Source of the DNA: Chloroflexota bacterium
GTDB taxonomy: Bacteria; Chloroflexota; FW602-bin22; JAMCYS01
Assembly (NCBI GenBank): GCA_021847625.1
Contig: JAJZQK010000255.1
Location: 1-5,886 of the forward strand
Direction of reading: 5' to 3'
Length of the DNA stretch: 5,886 bases
Part shown: piece after piece, positions 3,807 through 5,886 of the stretch
Layout of the letters: every line of letters begins with the position of its first letter
How positions within the stretch are numbered: position 1 is the stretch's first letter
Program-made: the position numbers and the translations under genes
Notes under the pieces: model-generated
What the model was told of the DNA's origin: nothing
Database searches by the model: none
The model's input: the letters and a program-made list of their open reading frames with translations, nothing else

Positions 3807-5886
3807 TTATTCTGGCTTCGCCTCACCGGCCAAGAGGAGCGGCCGCCCCTCCTCGACTTTGCTCACCTTGATGGCGCAGACCTTGAGCTCCTGGATCTTG
3901 GAAATGGGGTCCAGCGCCGAGCTGGTGAGCGTGTTCGTCGGCGATTCCGCGAAGTGGAAGGTCATGAACACCATGCCCTGGGGCACCTTCTCGCTCACCC
4001 GTACCCGCGCCGTCACCTCTCCCCGGCGCGAGGCCACCTTCACCTTGTCGCCGTCCACCAGATCCAGCTTGGCCGCGTCAACCGGATTGACCTCCGCCCG
4101 CTCCTCGGGAGCGAGCTCCGTCAACCCTTTCACGCGGCGCGTCAGGCTGCCGGTGTGGTAGTGGTAGAGCGAGCGGCCGGTAGAGAGCAACAACGGATAC
4201 TCCTCGTCCGGCAGCTCGCGCGGCGGCAGGTAGCGAACCGGCGTGAAGCGGCCGAGGCCACGGGCGAACTTGCCGACGTGCAACACCGGCGTGCCGGGAT
4301 GATTCGCGTCGGGGCAAGGCCACTGCAGCCCGCCCTGCGCCAGCCTCTCGTGGGATAGGCCGCCGTAGCTCGGCGTTACAGCCGCGATTTCGTCCATGAT
4401 GGCCGAGGCGCTCGGGAAGGCGAATTGCCGTCCGGAAAGCCCTAGCCGCGAGGCCACGCGCCGGGCGACCTCGGCGACGATGTCCCAGTCCTCCCGGGCC
4501 TCCCCCGGCAGGGGCACCGCCCGGCGCACCATCTGCACGCGCCGCTCGGTGTTGGTGAAGGTGCCATCCTTCTCCACGAAGCTGGCGCCCGGCAGCACCA
4601 CGTCGGCCAGCTGCGCCGTCTCCGTGAGGAAGATATCCTCAACGACCAGGAAGTCGAGCTCCGCCAGTGAATGCGCCGTGTGCGAGGCGTTGCCCTCGCT
4701 GAGGACGGGATTCTCGCCCAAGATGTACATGGCCGTTATCTCGCCCCGGTCGATGGCCCCCATCATCTCCGTCATCGGCAAGCCCGGCACGCCCGGCAGC
4801 TCGGTATCCCAGGCCTTCTCGCTGCGGGCACGTATCCCGGCGTCGGCGACCTTCTGATAGCCGGTCAGCACGTCGGGCAGACAGCCCATGTCGCAGCAGC
4901 CCTGCACGTTGCTCTGCCCGCGCAGGGGGTTGACGCCGCCGCCGACCTTGCCCACGTTGCCCGTCAGCATCGCCAGGTTGGCCACGCCCATCACGTTGTT
5001 GGTGCCGCTCGTGTGCTGGGTGATGCCCATCGCGTAGACCAGGCTCGCGGCGCCGAAGCGCGGTTTGGCGTAGGCGCGGGCGGCCGCCCGCAGATCCTCT
5101 TCCTTCACGCCCGTTATCCGCGCCACGACGTCCGGCGTGTACTCGGCCAGGGACTCCGCCCAGGTCCCGAAGTTCTCCGTGCGCGAGGCCACGTAGTCCT
5201 CGTCCCAGAGGCCCTCGTCGAGGATCATCTTGGCCAGACCGTTCAACAGCGCCACGTCCGTCCCCGGGCGATGGCGCAGCCAGATCGTGGCGTAGCGGCA
5301 GAGCTCGATGTAACGCGGGTTGGCCACAATCAGCGCCGCCCCCCGCTCACGCACGGCCCGCTTGATGGCCAGCGCGGCGATGGGATGCGCCTCGGTGGTA
5401 TTCGACCCAATGACCAACAGCGCCCCGGATTCCTCCAGATCGCCGATCGGATTGGTCATGGCACCGCTCCCGAACGAGGTGGCAAGACCTGCCACCGTGG
5501 GGGCGTGTCATATACGGGCACAATGGTCTATGTTGTTGGTCTTCATCACCGCCCGCACGAACTTCTGCATCACGTAGTTGTCTTCGTTCGTGCACTTGGC
5601 CGAAGCAAGGGCGGCGAAGCGGCCGCGATGCTCCACCAGTTTGTCGGCCACGAGGTCGAGCGCCTCGTCCCAGGACGTCTCGACAAAAGCGCCGTCGCGC
5701 TTCACGAGCGGCTTGGTCAGGCGATCCGGATGGTGGACGAAGTCGAGGCCGAAGCGCCCCTTCACGCAGAGGCTGCCCTTGCTGACCGGGTGTTCGCGGT
5801 CGGCCGTGGCCCCCACCACGCGGTCGCCCTTAATCTGCAGGACGATGCCGCAGCCGCAGCCGCAGTAGGGGCAGGTCGTGCGCACC
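3807..5886 (-). CDS. fdhA: Formate dehydrogenase catalytic (alpha) subunit, selenoprotein, 5' end at window edge
   Basis: This molybdopterin (Mo/W-bis-MGD) enzyme oxidises formate to CO2, or the reverse. The window holds 692 residues in one frame if TGA 5510-5508 is read as selenocysteine. Numbered from the first whole codon (GTG 5885-5883), C5, C8, C12 and C40 form the [4Fe-4S] motif, followed by K42. NNIDHCARI leads to Sec126 and His127, the catalytic pair (Sec140/His141 in E. coli FDH-H). LRGQSNVQG supplies the conserved Arg322. The C-terminal dinucleotide-binding domain spans about 562-680. Alignment from memory with FDH-H (715 aa) is good throughout, so little or nothing of the core is missing. 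GTG 5885 could be the start, but FDH-H has a few more residues before the first Cys, and NAD(P)-linked enzymes have a NuoG-like extension, so the true start probably lies outside. The partner subunits are not in the window. The gene is also called fdhF. Reading the TGA as a true stop would wrongly split it in two. Confidence 0.96.
5465..5510 (-). promoter_or_regulatory. Selenocysteine TGA codon with bacterial SECIS hairpin
   Basis: The TGA (5510-5508) is followed after 11 nt by a perfect 7-bp stem GGTGGCA (5496-5490) / TGCCACC (5484-5478) closing a GGTCT loop (5489-5485). The E. coli fdhF SECIS has the same 11-nt distance and the same GGUCU loop, which SelB binds. A lower stem is possible from CGC (5505-5503) with GCG (5467-5465) and CCC with GGG (5471-5469). 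The reading frame continues through the TGA without any other stop, and His follows as in Sec-type formate dehydrogenases. Confidence 0.95.

Noticed and set aside
5496..5510. Reading the formate dehydrogenase as two genes or as a pseudogene broken by TGA
   Set aside because: The frame is continuous through the TGA, the stop is exactly at the known Sec site, and a SECIS hairpin follows at the standard distance.

Overview
The window is high-GC bacterial DNA with Shine-Dalgarno-led genes. It carries a selenocysteine-encoding formate dehydrogenase, so the host must have the Sec-decoding machinery (SelA, SelB, SelC) elsewhere. Two close matches to the sigma-54 (-24/-12) promoter consensus suggest an RpoN-containing lineage. 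The phylum cannot be fixed from this sequence; an anaerobic or facultative bacterium is the simplest reading.

Left part, plus strand (1-1744): a sigma-54-type promoter (5-20) precedes an unrecognised 57-residue ORF (68-241), which ends in a clear Rho-independent terminator (256-294). About 480 nt follow with no credible gene. A second sigma-54-type promoter (702-717) with the same layout then precedes a 14-bp perfect palindrome (741-754) and a two-gene unit. The first gene (778-1263) encodes a receiver-like protein that has lost the phospho-acceptor Asp. The second (1297-1686) encodes an OsmC-family protein. The unit ends at a hairpin with a short T run (1721-1744).

Right part, minus strand (1896-5886), read from the right edge leftwards: the catalytic subunit of a molybdenum/tungsten formate dehydrogenase fills 5886-3807. 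Its 5' end is at or just beyond the window edge. It contains an in-frame TGA at 5510-5508 that is a selenocysteine codon, followed at the standard distance by a SECIS hairpin. Next comes a NarL/FixJ-type response regulator (3673-2951), and then a class II fructose-bisphosphate-type aldolase (2747-1896). The aldolase has its own sigma-70-type promoter, immediately after the regulator's stop codon, and a leader of about 165 nt that can fold. The aldolase converges on the OsmC gene.

Functionally, the formate dehydrogenase and the NarL-type regulator form a plausible respiratory or formate-responsive pair. The receiver-like/OsmC pair looks like a stress or redox unit under sigma-54 control. The most notable points are the selenocysteine site, the matched sigma-54 promoters, the degenerate cysteine-rich receiver and the structured aldolase leader.
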